Positions 4,380 through 5,913 of a DNA stretch of 5,913 bases are shown here, in pieces; positions within the stretch are counted from its first letter, which is position 1; each line of letters starts with the position of its first letter. The notes under the pieces were generated by a model. The model did no database searches and was not told the origin of the DNA. It saw nothing but the letters and a program-made list of their open reading frames with translations. Source of the DNA: Thermodesulfobacteriota bacterium (GTDB lineage Bacteria; Desulfobacterota; BSN033; UBA1163); contig JASEIE010000247.1 in assembly GCA_030024065.1 (NCBI GenBank), positions 1-5,913 on the forward strand. The letters are read 5' to 3'. A program made the position numbers and the translations under genes.

Positions 4380-5597
4380 CTATTCAAAAACCCCTTCTTT
4401 TTGAAATTCTTCATACTCCTCCTTGGAAAAGCCCGCAAGTTTCCTGTAAACATATTCGTTATGCTCCCCGATGAGCGGGCCGGACATTCGCAACTGGGGA
4501 GGCACATCCGACAGCCTGAAGGAGGGAAGTTGAAGGTGATACTTCCCAATCTCAGGATGCTCCATCTCAGCCCAGAGATATTGATTCAAATGGGGATCCT
4601 CATACATCTCCTTTGGGTTTTTGACGATAGCCCCTTCCACCCCTACGGATTGCAGTTTGACCATCACCTCTTCTGCGGTAAATTTCGATGTCCACTCACC
4701 CAACCGCCTCTCCAGATCGTCCTCATTCTGCTTCCTGCCCAAGAGTGTATTGAACTTGGGGTCCTTGGCCCAGGCAGGGTCGCCCATCACCTGGCAGAGT
4801 TTTTTCCACTCTTCATCTTTAAAAACGGCGATGACGCACCACCGGTCTTCCCCTTTGCAAGGGAATGCCCCGTGGGGGGCGGCATAATCGCAACGATTCC
4901 CTTTTCTCTCTTGAATTCGGCCATTGGCAACATAATCGAGCAAGGTTGGAGCGAGGAATTGAATCCCTCCCTCAAATTGGGCAACATCGATATACTGCCC
5001 TTCTCCTGTCTGACGCCGGTGCTCCAGGGCTGCGACCAGGGCGATCGTTCCATAGATGACACCGATGAAATCGATATAAGGGCCATAGAGTATTAAAGGG
5101 TCACGGTCAGGCCACCCGCATAAATGGGTGAATCCGCTCAGGTGGGTCAAATGAGAGCCCATGCCCGGGTGCTGGGCGTGGGGACCTGTCTGCCCCAGAT
5201 TGCAGGTGCCAAGCATGATAATATCCGACTTGATTTTCTTCAATGTTTCATAATCCAGCCCTTGCCTTTTCATAACACCCGGCGTGAAATTTTCGGTTAC
5301 CACATTCGCCCAGTTCTTCACGATCCGTTTGGCAACCTCGGCTCCTTTTGCATGCCCCAGGTTAAGGGTAATCCCATACTTGTTATGACTGTAAATGGCA
5401 AAGTCATACCCACGGTTGATCCCGGGCTTGTTATCCTTAAAGGGAGGGTACAATCGATACTGGTCAGGCCGTGTGTGTGATTCGACATGAATGATTTCTG
5501 CTCCATAGTCCGATAGATAGGTCGAGATGAGCGGGCCGGCAACGATCTGTCCGAATTCGAGGATCTTCACCCCCTCAAAAATTCCTTTTCCTTCCAT
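4380..5597 (-). CDS. CaiB/BaiF family (class III) CoA-transferase
   Basis: This 405-residue protein is full length for class III CoA-transferases, which move CoA between acyl-CoA donors and carboxylic acids through an aspartyl-CoA thioester. The N-terminal GVKILEFGQIVAGPL (9-23) and YGAEIIHVE (31-39) are typical. NLGQTGPHAQHPGMG (133-147) and GWPDRDPLILYGPYIDFIG (161-179) contain Asp176, the probable catalytic nucleophile (Asp169 in formyl-CoA transferase). TGEGQYIDV (197-205) and KGNRCDYAAPHGAFPC (232-247) are further family signatures. The start at 5597 has AAAGGAG 8 bases upstream (5606-5612). SucCD downstream suggests succinyl-CoA as donor, as in the benzylsuccinate CoA-transferases, but acceptor specificity cannot be read here. 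Some relatives need a second paralogous subunit; none is in view, and the next gene upstream is a divergent transposase-like gene. Racemase-type members also exist in this superfamily. The family call is secure and the substrate unknown. Confidence 0.92.
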   Translation of the reverse strand: MEGKGIFEGVKILEFGQIVAGPLISTYLSDYGAEIIHVESHTRPDQYRLYPPFKDNKPGINRGYDFAIYSHNKYGITLNLGHAKGAEVAKRIVKNWANVVTENFTPGVMKRQGLDYETLKKIKSDIIMLGTCNLGQTGPHAQHPGMGSHLTHLSGFTHLCGWPDRDPLILYGPYIDFIGVIYGTIALVAALEHRRQTGEGQYIDVAQFEGGIQFLAPTLLDYVANGRIQERKGNRCDYAAPHGAFPCKGEDRWCVIAVFKDEEWKKLCQVMGDPAWAKDPKFNTLLGRKQNEDDLERRLGEWTSKFTAEEVMVKLQSVGVEGAIVKNPKEMYEDPHLNQYLWAEMEHPEIGKYHLQLPSFRLSDVPPQLRMSGPLIGEHNEYVYRKLAGFSKEEYEEFQKEGVFE

Positions 5598-5647
5598 ATC
5601 TTATTCTCCTTTACCCCGTTAGGGGAACCTCTAATAATTCCCAATTT

Positions 5648-5716
5648 GTCACTCCCGCGTAGGCGGGAGTCCAGTAATGTCAAAAACTTATGGATTCCTG
5701 CTTTCGCAGGAATGAC
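5648..5716. repeat. Palindromic intergenic repeat, copy D (simple form)
   Basis: The shortest copy shows the basic plan: ACTCCCGC-GTAG-GCGGGAGT (5651-5670), then CCAG, a spacer, and ATTCCTGC-TTTC-GCAGGAAT (5694-5713), bounded by GTCACTCC and GGAATGAC. An 8-bp inverted repeat ACCTCTAA (5627-5634) / TTAGAGGT (5721-5728) flanks it. It lies upstream of the CoA-transferase gene and produces a spurious open frame (5567-5749). A small hairpin CCCC-GTTA-GGGG (5614-5625) lies between it and the CoA-transferase ribosome site. Confidence 0.8.
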
Positions 5717-5801
5717 ATTTTTAGAGGTAACCTTAGTACTGTAATTCATAATTACGGTAACGTAATATGATCTTGAATTCTATCTTTTCTCATGGCATAA
5801 T

Positions 5802-5820
5802 TGCAACCAAGGAGGTTGCA
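5802..5820 (+). promoter_or_regulatory. Hairpin overlapping the ribosome site of the transposase-like gene
   Basis: TGCAACC (5802-5808) and GGTTGCA (5814-5820) form a perfect 7-bp stem around the loop AAGGA. The ribosome site AAGGAGG (5809-5815) lies partly in the loop and partly in the stem, one base before the ATG at 5822. Folding of the mRNA could limit translation, a kind of control known for several insertion sequences. Confidence 0.5.
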
Positions 5821-5821
5821 T

Positions 5822-5913
5822 ATGCCGAGAAAAAGCCCATATTTGATAGCACTGTCAGAGGAAGAGCTACTGGAACTAACCCGGCGTGCGAACAAATATA
5901 CGCTACCATATTT
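5822..5913 (+). CDS. Probable IS630-family transposase, 5' end only (runs off right edge)
   Basis: ATG at 5822 is preceded by a strong AAGGAGG with 6-base spacing, and the frame stays open for 30 codons to the edge. The visible peptide begins MPRKSPYLIALSEEE and ends RRANKYTLPY. From memory this resembles the N-terminus of IS630-type transposases, where a short basic segment is followed by a charged LSEEE...L...R helix leading into a helix-turn-helix. The DDE catalytic domain would lie beyond the window. It is divergent from the CoA-transferase gene. I could not define the left end of the element; AT-rich sequence with a small inverted repeat (ATTACG 5751-5756 / CGTAAT 5761-5766) lies between repeat copy D and the gene. 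The reading frame is well supported by its ribosome site; the family call rests on only 30 residues. Confidence 0.65.
   Translation, partial: MPRKSPYLIALSEEELLELTRRANKYTLPY

Noticed and set aside
4401..5096. Plus-strand open frame of 231 codons
   Set aside because: Antisense to the CoA-transferase, which has clear family motifs and a catalytic Asp; the antisense frame has none.
5567..5749. 60-codon minus-strand frame overlapping the CoA-transferase start
   Set aside because: Contains the VIPAKAGIH...LDSRLRG peptide typical of translated palindromic repeats (copy D).

Overview
The window reads as a piece of an anaerobic, Gram-negative bacterial chromosome, most likely a Desulfobacterota / former Deltaproteobacteria-type organism. 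This placement is inferred from three things: the gene mix (class III CoA-transferase, succinyl-CoA synthetase, UbiX, a secreted beta-barrel-like protein), the moderate GC of the genes with AT-rich spacers, and the abundance of ATTCC(C/T)G...GGAAT palindromic intergenic repeats. It is not proven by a marker gene.

Layout. Five genes lie on the minus strand. In transcription order (right to left) they are a CaiB/BaiF family CoA-transferase (4380-5597), sucC (2945-4105), sucD (1789-2661), ubiX (910-1473), and the 5' part of a gene for an exported, probably outer-membrane beta-barrel protein (1-521, running off the left edge). At the right edge a plus-strand gene begins (5822 onward) whose 30 visible residues resemble the N-terminus of an IS630-family transposase.

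Spacers. The minus-strand genes are separated by 274-388 bp, which is loose for sucC/sucD. Every spacer carries dispersed repeats. Four copies of one palindromic family sit at 1631-1791, 2803-2913, 4189-4309 and 5648-5716. The ubiX/porin spacer holds a different repeat, built from a 13-bp GATTACACAGATT unit in both orientations (787-877). The clearest regulatory signal is a near-consensus sigma-70 promoter (TTGACA-17-TATATT, 727-755) about 200 nt upstream of the porin-like gene. Its leader contains a 12-nt exact complement of the 16S rRNA 3' tail and a 12-bp palindrome.

Function. SucC and SucD form the two-subunit succinyl-CoA synthetase. The neighbouring class III CoA-transferase could use succinyl-CoA as donor to activate a carboxylic acid, and the released succinate would be recharged by SucCD. 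This is inference from neighbourhood. UbiX makes prenyl-FMN for UbiD-type (de)carboxylases, but no UbiD gene is visible here. I found no clearly new multi-gene system. The unusual content is the repeat architecture, the separated sucC/sucD pair, and the structured leaders of the porin-like and transposase genes.
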